DNA of 64,000 nucleotides from contig NZ_CATNVD010000002.1 of NCBI RefSeq assembly GCF_951230155.1, positions 124,001 to 188,000 on the forward strand, given 5' to 3'. Source of the DNA: Parablautia sp. Marseille-Q6255 (GTDB taxonomy: Bacteria; Bacillota; Clostridia; Lachnospirales; Lachnospiraceae). Below are positions 50,355-59,374 of this stretch, in pieces (positions within the stretch are counted from its first letter, which is position 1; the number at the start of each line of letters is the position of its first letter). Both the position numbers and the translations under genes were made by a program. The notes beneath the pieces are model-generated. The model did not search any database, had not been told where the DNA came from, and saw only the letters and a list, made by a program, of their open reading frames with translations.

Positions 50355-52051
50355 GCTGTAAGCCTTTGTTTTCAAGGGCACTGAAAAAGTCTGATTCTAA
50401 AAAAGAATTGGGCTTTTTTATTATTTCCATTATAATAGAAATATAAGGAAGGAGGACCTATCATGTTAAAAGATCATTCGCAGTTACAATTATCATTGTC
50501 ACCTTATCAGGGGCTTTATGATGCGATCATTCCCGCAGATCATCTTTTGCGTAGAATTAAAGAAAATATAGACTTCAGCTTTGTAAATCCAATGCTTCGT
50601 AAGCAATATTGTGAAAATTTCGGTCGCCCAGCAAAGGAACCAGAAATGATGTTTAAACTACTTTTCCTGAAAAAGCTGTACGATCTTTCTGACGAAGCCC
50701 TGATTAGCAGCGCCCAGACGGACATGGCATATAAATTTTTCCTTGATCTGGAACCAGAAGCAAAAATGATAGATCCCAGTCTTCTCACAAAATTCAGAAA
50801 AACTCGTATTACAGAAGATATTCTGGAAGAAATGTTAAAAGAAACCATTCAACAGGCTTTGGATAAAAACCTGATCAAATCGGGAACCATTATCGTTGAT
50901 TCCACCCATACAATTGCTTCTGTCCGGGCAAAATCTCCAACGCAGATTCTGCGGGATATGAGCAAACAACTTCGGAAAGAGGTTTATAAAACAGCTTTTG
51001 AATTATCAGAGCGATTTCCTGAAAAACCCTCTTTGGAAGCAGGGCTGGATGAAGAAATTGCCTATACTAAGGAACTACTCCAGGTTCTGGAGGAAGGAAT
51101 AAAATCCTGTGGAAATAAAAAGATACAGAAACTTTCTCATGAAATGAAAGAACTACTAGAAGATGAGCGGCTCAAAGAGATCCGATCCAAAGATGATAAA
51201 GATGCACGGTTTGGACATAAAACGGCAACCAGTACGTTCTATGGATATAAGAATCATCTTGCGATGACTGAAGAACGTCTCATTGCGGGGATCACTGTAA
51301 CAGATGGAGGAGCACCAGATGGGCAGGAATTACCAAAACTGATAGAAAACGCGAAGGAAAATGGAATAAAAGTTACAGAAGTTATAGGCGATATGGCATA
51401 TGTCAGTGATGACAATCTGGAAGTCTGCGGAAAAGAGATTACATTGATTGCCAGGACCAATACAGCAGTAGCTGCTGCAGCAAACGGGAACCTTGAGGAA
51501 GGTTTCTGCTTTAATAAAGATGCTGGGATGCTGCAGTGTCCTGCCGGAGAGCTTTCCACGCGTGTAGAAAAAAGAACGGCAAAAAATGGGAATACTTATT
51601 TAAGATATATATTTAGCAAAGTAACGTGTCGGAAATGCCCCCAAAGAGAAAAATGCCGTGTAGGAAGATCAAACGCTAAAACAAGAAGCTACAGTATCAC
51701 GCAAGCAAGTGAGAAAAATCTTGAAAGGCTTAAATTTGAAGAAAGCGAATATTTTCAGGAGCGAATGAAGATTCGGCACAGGATAGAAGAAAAGAATGGA
51801 GAACTAAAGGAAGCTCACGGTTTGCGTAAAGCAGATTCGAGAGGTTTATTTGCTATGCATCTGCAAATGTATTTTACGGCATTTACAGCAAATGTAAAAC
51901 GAATAGTAAGATTAGAAGAGCTGGCTATGGAGTAAACCATAGCTTTTTATGATTTTCCTAAGTAAAGATTTGAAAATAATAGAAAAGAAAAACTTCCACT
52001 TAAGAAGAAATGGAAGTTTTTCAGTGCCCTTTGTTTTCAAGGGTTTACAGC
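50355..52051 (+). mobile_element. IS1182-family insertion sequence, complete
   Basis: About 1.7 kb with imperfect terminal inverted repeats of roughly 36 bases, both starting GCTGTAA (50355-50391 and, inverted, about 52015-52051). Each end contains its own small palindrome around TGTTTTCA. It encodes one transposase. The left end is eight bases from the CCA of tRNA-Arg. I could not see a clear target duplication. Confidence 0.85.
50463..51935 (+). CDS. IS1182-family transposase
   Basis: A DDE transposase of 490 residues. An N-terminal DUF772-type domain (FGRPAKEPEMMFKLLFLKKL) is followed by the catalytic core: D in IIVDSTHT, D in VIGDMAYVS, E in EEKNGELKEAHGL, with a Cys-rich insertion (CRKCPQREKC). 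The frame is intact, so the copy may be active. GGAGG precedes the ATG. Confidence 0.93.
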   Translation: MLKDHSQLQLSLSPYQGLYDAIIPADHLLRRIKENIDFSFVNPMLRKQYCENFGRPAKEPEMMFKLLFLKKLYDLSDEALISSAQTDMAYKFFLDLEPEAKMIDPSLLTKFRKTRITEDILEEMLKETIQQALDKNLIKSGTIIVDSTHTIASVRAKSPTQILRDMSKQLRKEVYKTAFELSERFPEKPSLEAGLDEEIAYTKELLQVLEEGIKSCGNKKIQKLSHEMKELLEDERLKEIRSKDDKDARFGHKTATSTFYGYKNHLAMTEERLIAGITVTDGGAPDGQELPKLIENAKENGIKVTEVIGDMAYVSDDNLEVCGKEITLIARTNTAVAAAANGNLEEGFCFNKDAGMLQCPAGELSTRVEKRTAKNGNTYLRYIFSKVTCRKCPQREKCRVGRSNAKTRSYSITQASEKNLERLKFEESEYFQERMKIRHRIEEKNGELKEAHGLRKADSRGLFAMHLQMYFTAFTANVKRIVRLEELAME

Positions 52052-52136
52052 TTTTTTTGTTTAGCTGTACTCTTTAGACAAAACCATCTTCCTTTTATTG
52101 GAGGTTAATGTATGTTTATGAGTTGGAACTTATATT

Positions 52137-52197
52137 TTGCTAATTGGAAACGAACAGAAACGATGTCCTTGCTAATAAAAATAGCGTCCTTGCTAAT
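52137..52197. repeat. Direct repeats TTGCTAAT: probable integrase arm sites at the element end
   Basis: TTGCTAAT occurs at 52137-52144, 52169-52176 and 52190-52197; the last two share the longer GTCCTTGCTAAT. Spacings of 32 and 21 bases are close to three and two helical turns. They lie between the integrase stop and the insertion sequence. The rest of 52052-52205 shows nothing else. Confidence 0.55.
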
Positions 52198-52205
52198 TTG
52201 AGATT

Positions 52206-53594
52206 TCAGACCGCTTTTTGTCCTGCAATCAGCGCCGCCAGAGTTTGTGCTAGTTCAGGAGATTTTTGAAGCTGGTCAATCAGGGCTGCCAGGTCTAATG
52301 TTGCTGCCTGAGGCTGTTCCTGCGGAGGTTGCACATTTCTTAAATCTCTGTTGACCGCATAAAAGGCGTTCTCGAATTTTTGAGCGTTTACCTTTCGATC
52401 TTCATCAAGGATATGTGCATATACCTTTGTAATCATATCAATTTCCGCATGTCCTGTATCGCCCTGTGTGGCCTTCAAATCGCCGTGGTTGAGTTTCAGC
52501 TTGTAAGTTGTGCTTGAATGCCTCAAAGAGTGAAATACAACGTTTGGGAGCCCTGCTTTCTGTTTCAACAGTGAAAACTCTTTCTCAATAATTCGATTCT
52601 CACAAGGTCTGCCATTTGGCAATGCTACCACTAAATCGAAGTCCTGATATTCATCACCAAGAAAACTTTTTAATTCTTCCTGTGATTTTTTCCATTCTCG
52701 AAGAATATAGGCAACTGTCTTAGGCAGCCAGACCTTACGGATGCTGGAATCTGTCTTTGGTTTTTTCAGGATTATCCGAGTGCTAGTATTCGGCATTAAC
52801 GGAGTAAAGATATGGTAAATGTCTTTTTCTCCTAATGTCTCAATCGCCTGTTTGGACGCTCGTGCCAGCTCTGCTTCTATGTAGATGTAAGCATTGTCAG
52901 TTGCTATATTTTCATCCTCAATATGAACATTTTTCCAGGTTAGTCCAAGAATCTCTCCCATGCGCAAAGAACACGCAAAAGCAAGGTTCATGGCAATATA
53001 CAGTTTATTGTCAGTACACTGATCCAGAGCAAGACGAATCGTTTCAGCATCCCAAATGTCGCGCTTTTTATATTCGGTTTTTGGAAGGACCACATTGTCG
53101 AAAGGATTTTTTCCAATCAATTCCCAACGAACAGCTTGCTTAAAAGCACACCGGAGAAGTTTGATGATCTTCTCAATGTTCTGATTGGAAACAAACTCTG
53201 TTTTCGGTTTTCGGTTCCTCTTACAAACAGGAGGGGTCTTTTGAAGAGTCTGAATGTATTTGTCTACCACACGGGGAGTAATTGCCTGAACCTCCATATC
53301 GCCGATAATCGGATTGATATAGTTGGCAATCAGGGCTGTTTGACTGTCATACATAGACACACCCCATTTTTTCTCCCCATACGTGGAAACAAAATCGTAC
53401 AGAAAATCTGAAACTTTCTGATTATTCGGAGGGAGGAATGTACCGTTGTTCTGTTGATTTTCAACCTCTGCTTTCCGTTTCAGCGCTTCTTTATGGGTAT
53501 GCCAGGTTTCCCATTTCTGTTTTGTTTCTCCATTTTCATCAATATAGTTATAAACAACGGAATAAGATTTTTTACGTTTGATAATAGATGCCAT
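52206..53594 (-). CDS. int: Tyrosine integrase of an integrative element
   Basis: A 462-residue site-specific recombinase. An N-terminal arm-binding domain (1-55) and a SAM-like core-binding domain (60-165) precede the catalytic domain with R211 (FACSLRMGEILGL), HxxR at 355-358 (FHSLRHSST), H382 and the nucleophile Y392 (KVYAHILDED). The C-terminal 60 residues are a helical extension rich in Leu, Ala and Gln. It is the last gene of the element and faces its end, as in Tn916-like elements. Confidence 0.95.
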   Translation of the reverse strand: MASIIKRKKSYSVVYNYIDENGETKQKWETWHTHKEALKRKAEVENQQNNGTFLPPNNQKVSDFLYDFVSTYGEKKWGVSMYDSQTALIANYINPIIGDMEVQAITPRVVDKYIQTLQKTPPVCKRNRKPKTEFVSNQNIEKIIKLLRCAFKQAVRWELIGKNPFDNVVLPKTEYKKRDIWDAETIRLALDQCTDNKLYIAMNLAFACSLRMGEILGLTWKNVHIEDENIATDNAYIYIEAELARASKQAIETLGEKDIYHIFTPLMPNTSTRIILKKPKTDSSIRKVWLPKTVAYILREWKKSQEELKSFLGDEYQDFDLVVALPNGRPCENRIIEKEFSLLKQKAGLPNVVFHSLRHSSTTYKLKLNHGDLKATQGDTGHAEIDMITKVYAHILDEDRKVNAQKFENAFYAVNRDLRNVQPPQEQPQAATLDLAALIDQLQKSPELAQTLAALIAGQKAV

Positions 53595-53614
53595 ATTCGA
53601 TCTTCCTTTCTAAG

Positions 53615-53821
53615 TTAGAACGTCTGTGCGTCTAACCATTCGTCAAATGATTTTTTGGAAATTCGTATGGCATTACCAACCCGTACAATTTTGAAATGTC
53701 CCTCTTTTACAAGACTGTAAGCAGATGTACGACCAATGTTTAACATAACGGCAATATCCTCTACTTTGTAAGTTCGTTGTTCAGGAACATTTTTAGGTGC
53801 ACTGTTCATTGTCTGACTCAT
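53615..53821 (-). CDS. xis: Excisionase-family helix-turn-helix protein
   Basis: A 68-residue MerR-like winged helix (YKVEDIAVMLNIGRTSAYSLV, then KIVRVGNAIRISKKSFDEWL), directly before int. It probably directs excision. The start at 53821 follows AAAGGAGG; an upstream extension to 53878 lacks support. Confidence 0.88.
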   Translation of the reverse strand: MSQTMNSAPKNVPEQRTYKVEDIAVMLNIGRTSAYSLVKEGHFKIVRVGNAIRISKKSFDEWLDAQTF

Positions 53822-54537
53822 TTTGCCTCCTTTCTGCAGCCGACAAAGACAATGTACCGGGATATGACTTCCTATCATTATTCTACCGTGTCATGAGTCA
53901 TTTGTCTGCTGCTAATCAAAAAAATTTACGATTTATCCATAGTTCAAATTTCTATGTGGATTTATCAAAACCACATGAATAGGTCGGATCTATGGTTATT
54001 ACACACATAAATCCGGCCCATTATATCTGATTTCGATTTTGCTGCCGTATTTGCCACGCACCCCGGCAAGTCCTTCTGTTATAAGGACGGGGCTGTTACA
54101 GGCTGCGGATAGCGTCACCGCATCATAGTCCCACATACGCCGCCGCTTTGCCAGAGCAAGCAAACGCCGCAGGAACTCTCCCCAAGTCTTTAGGAAGCTG
54201 TGAAGAAGTACCATTATAATCTGCGTCGTTATCGCGTCCGGCCTGCCACAGCCGGTTTCGTAGGTTGCGTTTATCGCTCGGACAGCCTGGATTCATCACC
54301 TCCTTAGGCCGCCTGTCACCGCGCCGCCCCATCTGCCGCTCGGAACACAGAATGAAGTACCTGTAACAGCGTATATTCGGTTGTCAAGGAACAAGCAAGG
54401 GGCATGGCAGACAAATTGATATTGTAGTTGGGGTGGGAGGACGTATATGCTTCCTTACCACACCCGTCCGGCTTGTCCCGCCGAATATGTCCCTCTATTA
54501 TTCAGTACATTTTTCAGTCAAAAAAGGGCGGGGCAAG
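53822..54537. other. No confident gene between xis and the sigma factor
   Basis: About 700 bases. Two short minus-strand frames (53999-54214 and 54123-54332) overlap in different phases and have no recognisable domain; an AAGGAGGTG lies before the second but is too close to its ATG. A hairpin (ATCCATAG with CTATGTGGAT, about 53936-53962) is present. The segment may be a decayed gene. Confidence 0.4.
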
Positions 54538-54957
54538 CTAAATTTTTTCAAAATATTTTTTTAACTGGTGCAAACCACGGTTAATGCTCTTGCGAACAGA
54601 AGAAGCATCTGTTCCTTCAGCTCTTGCAATGTCCGCTTTACTCATGCCAAGAAAAAAGTGTGCATAGATCCGTTGGCGCTGCTTTACCGGAAGTTTGGAA
54701 AGACCTTTATAAATCAACTCCGTCATTTGACGCTGTTCCCAAATTTCTGCCGGGTTAAGAGGCTTTTGCAATATCTCACGCTCAATACCTTCGTCTCGAT
54801 CCAGAGAGTAAAATGCTTTATAGCGGTATGTACGAATCCGATAGGCTTCTTCCAACAACATATATTCCCGAAGCAACAAAGCAACTTCATCCGGCACCTC
54901 AACGATCATGTCTTGTGTATAATACGGGTAATAATCCCGAAGATTGATTTTTTTCAT
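54538..54957 (-). CDS. Sigma-70 family protein of the integrative element (Tn916 Orf7-like)
   Basis: A 139-residue protein with a C-terminal sigma region 4 helix-turn-helix (LPVKQRQRIYAHFFLGMSKA, then ADIARAEGTDASSVRKSINRG without the first residue). In Tn916-like elements such a gene sits before xis and int and switches on excision and transfer. The start at 54957 follows GGAGG; the longer frame from 54996 is not needed. Confidence 0.85.
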   Translation of the reverse strand: MKKINLRDYYPYYTQDMIVEVPDEVALLLREYMLLEEAYRIRTYRYKAFYSLDRDEGIEREILQKPLNPAEIWEQRQMTELIYKGLSKLPVKQRQRIYAHFFLGMSKADIARAEGTDASSVRKSINRGLHQLKKYFEKI

Positions 54958-55309
54958 AGTAAATTCCTCCAATTTCGATGTTTGAGTTGATGGCAAAAAT
55001 CGAAATCAGAGGGTGGGCTGCGGCAGCGATAGAGTCTTAGTCTCTTTCTGATTAAAAAAAGGGTACAAAAAAGCGCGCCCGTACAAAGAACAGGCGCGCC
55101 AAAGCAGCAATATGAAATTTCTCCGGGAGGCTGACAGCGAAAATGCTCAAACTTTGTCGAAACCAAAAACGCCGCAATCCATACGAACTGGACTACGACG
55201 TATAGGTGACTGAATGTAAAGCAGTTTATCTGCGAATCTGTGTTGCATAGACGCATAGGCATTTCCTCCCATCAAGGAGGAACCTGAATCGGCTGCTTGA
55301 TACCTCCTT
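54958..55309 (-). promoter_or_regulatory. Attenuator-like leader region without an obvious downstream resistance gene
   Basis: Read on the minus strand: AAGGAGG (55303-55309) can pair with CCTCCTT (55274-55280), and in the alternative ATCAAG (55296-55301) with CTTGAT (55271-55276); the two pairings exclude each other. Next come GGGAGG and ATG codons at 55262 and 55256 opening a frame, and then a strong terminator at 55055-55100. The layout recalls leaders of ribosome-protection or methyltransferase genes in Tn916-like elements, but only the sigma gene follows. Confidence 0.4.
55055..55100 (-). terminator. Strong intrinsic terminator in the leader
   Basis: On the minus strand GCGCGCCTGT pairs with the GTACGGGCGCGC side (one G-T pair), followed by TTTTTTGTACCCTTTTTTT. 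It is about 100 bases before the sigma gene. Confidence 0.8.
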
Positions 55310-55423
55310 GGGAGAAAATTATATCGGTTATGTTTCCTGTATCAGTCCGCAGACATTCGCTTTTTACTCTTTATATTCGCAATTTTCTACATATTCTGCT
55401 TGTCTCCTTAGAATATATGCTGC

Positions 55424-55462
55424 AAAAAGCAAGCCCACAAGGGGAACCGACACCTTGTGGGC
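55424..55462 (-). terminator. Intrinsic terminator of the winged-helix gene
   Basis: GCCCACAAGG and CCTTGTGGGC (55433-55442 and 55453-55462) with a ten-base loop; on the minus strand TTGCTTTTTGC follows. Confidence 0.85.
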
Positions 55463-55467
55463 TCATA

Positions 55468-55860
55468 TTATAGTTGTTCAAATTTATAGCCGATTCCGGC
55501 GACACTCTCAATATAGTTTGGAAGATCCGGTTCAAAGCGCAATTTCTTACGCAGCTTACTTATATGATTATGGATTGCTTTTCTCGAATAGAAATCACAA
55601 TCCTCTTTCCAAACCAAATCGGTAATCAGTTCATAAGTAAAAACACGTTTAGGATTGGCAATGAGCAATGCCAGTATATCAAACTCCTTACTTGTCAGGT
55701 TGATAATCCGTTCACGAACCCTGACAGTGCGGTGTTCCAGGCATAGATAAAGCTCGCCTTCTTGTATTTCTGTAAGAGGATTTTTCTCTGCAGCAAAGGA
55801 AGTGTGACAGGAATTGAATACCGTTCCATGACAGACTCCTTGTTCCAAAATATATTGCAT
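55468..55860 (-). CDS. Winged-helix (OmpR-type) transcription regulator without receiver domain; start unclear
   Basis: At least 130 residues. The C-terminal 95 form an OmpR/PhoB winged helix (INLTSKEFDILALLIANPKR, ending SVAGIGYKFEQL). There is no receiver. The frame is open upstream to 55959 and encodes a helical part continuing the same style (AVFDIEESGKQIGEKLFLLL), but no ATG, GTG or TTG is in phase there; a good ribosome site with ATGs at 55963 and 55960 is one base out of phase. Either a small deletion broke the start or translation begins at the internal ATG at 55860. Confidence 0.65.
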   Translation of the reverse strand: MQYILEQGVCHGTVFNSCHTSFAAEKNPLTEIQEGELYLCLEHRTVRVRERIINLTSKEFDILALLIANPKRVFTYELITDLVWKEDCDFYSRKAIHNHISKLRKKLRFEPDLPNYIESVAGIGYKFEQL

Positions 55861-55984
55861 TAGAGCATTCTTTTGTTCCTCGTTAAGAAGTAGAAATAAC
55901 TTTTCGCCAATCTGTTTGCCGGATTCTTCTATATCAAAAACAGCTAATGTCCCATCACATCATCACCTCCGTAAAATTTTTCAA

Positions 55985-56755
55985 TTACTCCACAAAGAAC
56001 AGAACCCGCCGGATCAGCTCCGGGATATTGACCGGGGCGGTGATATAGTCGTTCACGCCCTCATGCCGGTATTCATATTCCGTGGCAAGGTCGTTGTTCT
56101 CGGTGAGGATAAAGAACGGCAGAAGCCGGACAGGGGGATTCTTCATTTGGAACATCCCCGCCACCCGCCGCAGCGTATGAAACATCTCCATTGCTGTGCC
56201 GTCCGGCAGTTCCAGATCGCACAAGATCAGGTCTATTTCCCTATCCTCAAAAATCCGGCGCTTGGCCTCCCCAATCGAGGGAACCAGAATCAGGTCAAAG
56301 CCCTTTTGCAGCATAGCAGCCCGCAGCACTTCGGCACTGGTATCTTCCGCATGGACAAAGAGCAGTTTGTGAAAAGTCGGGGCCTTTTCGCCGGATAACT
56401 GCCGGTAAGCGTATTCCACCAGCTTATCTTGCAGCAGCAGCCCTTTCATTTTGTCCATGCACAGCGTCGCGCCCCGGCGCATAGCCTCCTGTTCGTAGTC
56501 GTCCTTGTCATGGCAGGACGCCAGAATAAAAGGCAGCTCCTTGTCTGCGGCCCGCACCTCGTCCAGAAAGTCCATGCCGGAACCATCCGGCAGGTCGAGA
56601 TCACAGCAGACCACCAGCGGCATTTCCTCTTGGATGGCGGCCCGCGCTTCTTTCAGCGTACAAGCCGTTTTTACCGGGTAGCCCCGGTGCTGTAAGTATT
56701 TTTGCAGACACCATGTATAGGTGTCGCTGTCGTCGATCAGCAGTATCTTTTTCAT
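55985..56755 (-). CDS. Two-receiver response regulator without output domain
   Basis: A 256-residue protein of two CheY-like receivers. The first (1-118) keeps the acid pocket (LLIDD), phosphoacceptor D52 in CDLDLPDG and K102. The second (128-256) has D180 in CDLELPDG but a weaker acid pocket (VHAED) and TAPV in place of the conserved lysine motif. There is no DNA-binding domain, so it must act through another protein, perhaps the adjacent winged-helix regulator. It begins the unit downstream of repeat A. Confidence 0.8.
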   Translation of the reverse strand: MKKILLIDDSDTYTWCLQKYLQHRGYPVKTACTLKEARAAIQEEMPLVVCCDLDLPDGSGMDFLDEVRAADKELPFILASCHDKDDYEQEAMRRGATLCMDKMKGLLLQDKLVEYAYRQLSGEKAPTFHKLLFVHAEDTSAEVLRAAMLQKGFDLILVPSIGEAKRRIFEDREIDLILCDLELPDGTAMEMFHTLRRVAGMFQMKNPPVRLLPFFILTENNDLATEYEYRHEGVNDYITAPVNIPELIRRVLFFVE

Positions 56756-56798
56756 GTGTCCTCACCCCCAATATTGATTTACCACAAGCATAAACTAC

Positions 56799-56880
56799 AA
56801 ATGTTACACAAATGTCCGAGGTGCCTTTGATTTCGACAGAAAAACAGGCTGAATTGTTACAACGCTCGGACATTTCAAAA
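56799..56880. repeat. Regulatory repeat, copy A (diverged)
   Basis: Shares with copies B and C the elements ATGTTACA, AAATGTCCG and, at the other end, TTGTTACAACGCTCGGACATTTC. It lies directly upstream of the two-receiver gene (minus strand). The middle is different. Confidence 0.7.
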
Positions 56881-56942
56881 ATTTTTTTGAGAAATGGCGA
56901 AAAAAGCGGGGCAGCACACGCCGCCCCGCCAATCCCATACGG

Positions 56943-59360
56943 TTATTCCATCGTCCGCATTTGTTCAATCAGGGATTGTTTTTTCATGGAACGATTCAAG
57001 ATAAATTCTAACAGTATATCTATTACAATCAGTACGACTAAGAATATACTATATTCTTTGAACGGGAAAATGTATTGTTCAACCGCACCTGTTATTCTAA
57101 AAGTGTTCGCTGCAAGATAACCGACAGGGATACCAATTAGAGAGGCAATTAAGATAGAGCCAATAACCAATGCTTCACCCTCAAAAATGCGTGTTTTACA
57201 AAGTTGTCGTCTGGTAAGACCAACTGCCAGCAAAATACCGTTTTCTTTTCTGCGGATAAGTTGATTTGTTACCGTCAGATTGACTAAATTTATAATACCG
57301 AAACACGCAAGAAACAAGACAAGAATATAAACCATAAATATACCGCTTTTATATTGTCCTGATAGTGCATCCACATATTCGTGTAAGGTAGATAGAGATA
57401 GTTCTGGTGTTTCAGCAAGAATATTTTCCAACTGTGCCTCAATCATTTCGGTTTGTTTTTCATCTATAACGATTTCCCAATCGCTTGTTATATCATATCC
57501 AGTCAATCTTCGTATTTCGGCTAAGGGCAAACGGAAAATCTGTTGATACCCGTCTAATCCGTCCGTGATAGCCATAATGGTATAAGTTTTTTGGACTGGA
57601 TTCTTGTGCAGGTTACTCCAAAACGAAAGAGTGATTTGATCCCCTAACTTTGGTGTCCATCCATATACTTCTTGCGGTACATTTTCAGCAACATTTACGA
57701 CTATGCCGTTTTCCTGCTCCAATATGGCCGGATCAGTAACGCCAGAAACTAATGTGCGATTCATTTTTTCTAGTTCATCTGCTGTATACCCATAGACGGT
57801 TGTTTGCCCGTTTTCATTTCCATCTACTTCAAAAAGGGCAGTTGTTGCATACCATTTTTTTATACCGTTTACCCCGTCAATAGACAAAATCTCTTGTTCA
57901 AGTTCAGAAGAAAAGACATTACTATGAGCCTGCAATGCTCCGTTACCATACATTTGCGCTTCATTGCTCATTTGTTCAAATAGGGAATCATTTCCTTCAA
58001 ATTCCAACTTAAAGTCACCATACTGAAATTCATTTGCTCGTGCCATGTGGATTTCGGAAAGTGAATTTTGAACACTTGCACAGGCTATTAGCATTACTCC
58101 GCACAAGCCCAGCGATAAAACCGTCAAAAAACTTCTCTTTTTACTTCTGCCTAAATTCAAAATAGCTAATCTCAAAGGAGTAATTCTGTATCTACGGTTT
58201 CTTTTATTTGATTTGTCTATTGAGTAACTTGAAAATCTCAAAGCCTCCATGGGCGAGGTTTTACTCGCCATTTTTGCAGGTGAATGTATGCTAAGTGATA
58301 CAGTCAAAATCCCAAATACAAAGGAAAATAGAGCTGCTTCCACAAAGTTTAGAGTATTCCACCCCTCTGGCAGAATAATATAGCCCAAAACTGCACCTAC
58401 TATTATCCCTACAACAATGCTTGGTAATGCAATTCTGCGACCCTCTCGCATAATTAACTGTTTCATTTGTTTTGAAGTCATACCGATGGTTCGTAATTGT
58501 CCATACTCTTGAATTTTTCGTGTGATAGAAATATGGAATATATTGTATATAACGACGGCGGCAGCCACTAAAACAACCAGTGCAATAAGGAGGTAGTCTA
58601 AAAGCTCATTTATAGTGATATTTCGTTCTGAAAGTGTGAAATATCGAGAGTTTACAATGACATCATTATGATCCACACTATATTTTTCTGTCAGAGCATT
58701 TACGATTGTTTGTGCATCATTCTGGCTTATTGTTTTCGCTTGGTTCAAAAATAAAAAAAGTGTATATTCAATAGAGTTTTCCTTTACAGCTTGAAACAGA
58801 TACTTTTGAGAACAATATACCGATATTTCATTTGGAAATTCAGCATTCAGCGTAATAATGCCAGTAATCTTATATTCTTGTTCCCCATTTCCTAAATCCA
58901 AAAGGACAACACTTCCTAAGCCAGTATCTTCTGGAAGATAGGAGAGGCTTTCAGACGAAAGAGCAATTTCATCTAGTTCCTGTGGTAATTCTCCCTGCAA
59001 AGACGCATTAGAAAGTACGACAGGATTATCACAATATATTGTATGAATTGAAATCCGGTTTTTATAGTCTATTTCGGGAAAGCTATACTGAATAATCGTA
59101 CTTTCAATAGCGGGATCATTTTGAATTTGTTCATAGGTATCTGGCAAAACATGATACATAACTGCCTGTGGTAGAGAATCAGCTTGAAGTTGTATCTTTT
59201 TCTGTATACTCAATAAAGTCATAGAGAGCGTCATAATCAATGTAACCGCTATGGCTATTGTTAAAGAAGTATATAATAATTTCTGGCGATCAGCCTTAAT
59301 ACTTTTTAAGGCCAGCTTCTTTGTAATGGCACTGGTATCATTTTCAAAAGGCCATGTCAT
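56943..59360 (-). CDS. FtsX-type ABC transporter permease 1
   Basis: An 805-residue permease with two FtsX/MacB-type membrane modules: N-terminal helix, an extracellular domain of about 180 residues, three helices (around 255-380), then a second copy of the same plan ending in three helices. It begins MTWPFENDTSAITKKLA, the same as permease 2, so the two are paralogues. Such two-module permeases with a LolD-like ATPase usually export or sense peptides. It lies 15 bases after the ATPase gene; AAGGAGG precedes the ATG. Confidence 0.88.
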   Translation of the reverse strand: MTWPFENDTSAITKKLALKSIKADRQKLLYTSLTIAIAVTLIMTLSMTLLSIQKKIQLQADSLPQAVMYHVLPDTYEQIQNDPAIESTIIQYSFPEIDYKNRISIHTIYCDNPVVLSNASLQGELPQELDEIALSSESLSYLPEDTGLGSVVLLDLGNGEQEYKITGIITLNAEFPNEISVYCSQKYLFQAVKENSIEYTLFLFLNQAKTISQNDAQTIVNALTEKYSVDHNDVIVNSRYFTLSERNITINELLDYLLIALVVLVAAAVVIYNIFHISITRKIQEYGQLRTIGMTSKQMKQLIMREGRRIALPSIVVGIIVGAVLGYIILPEGWNTLNFVEAALFSFVFGILTVSLSIHSPAKMASKTSPMEALRFSSYSIDKSNKRNRRYRITPLRLAILNLGRSKKRSFLTVLSLGLCGVMLIACASVQNSLSEIHMARANEFQYGDFKLEFEGNDSLFEQMSNEAQMYGNGALQAHSNVFSSELEQEILSIDGVNGIKKWYATTALFEVDGNENGQTTVYGYTADELEKMNRTLVSGVTDPAILEQENGIVVNVAENVPQEVYGWTPKLGDQITLSFWSNLHKNPVQKTYTIMAITDGLDGYQQIFRLPLAEIRRLTGYDITSDWEIVIDEKQTEMIEAQLENILAETPELSLSTLHEYVDALSGQYKSGIFMVYILVLFLACFGIINLVNLTVTNQLIRRKENGILLAVGLTRRQLCKTRIFEGEALVIGSILIASLIGIPVGYLAANTFRITGAVEQYIFPFKEYSIFLVVLIVIDILLEFILNRSMKKQSLIEQMRTME

Positions 59361-59374
59361 AGCTTGCCACCTCC

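Noticed and set aside
50355-50391. Left IS end considered as a terminator of the tRNA gene
   Set aside because: The same sequence is present inverted at 52051, so it is a terminal repeat of the insertion sequence; its inner palindrome may still act as a weak terminator.
53999-54332. Two overlapping minus-strand frames between xis and the sigma gene
   Set aside because: Short, in different phases, no recognised domain and poor start sites; kept only as possible remains of a gene.
54954-55262. 102-codon minus-strand frame in the leader region
   Set aside because: It reads through the strong terminator hairpin and into the sigma gene start; only its first codons may matter as a leader.
55916-56398. 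Plus-strand frame opposite the two-receiver gene, and similar frames at 59441-60031 and 62960-63640
   Set aside because: All are antisense shadows of GC-richer coding regions with clear domains on the minus strand.
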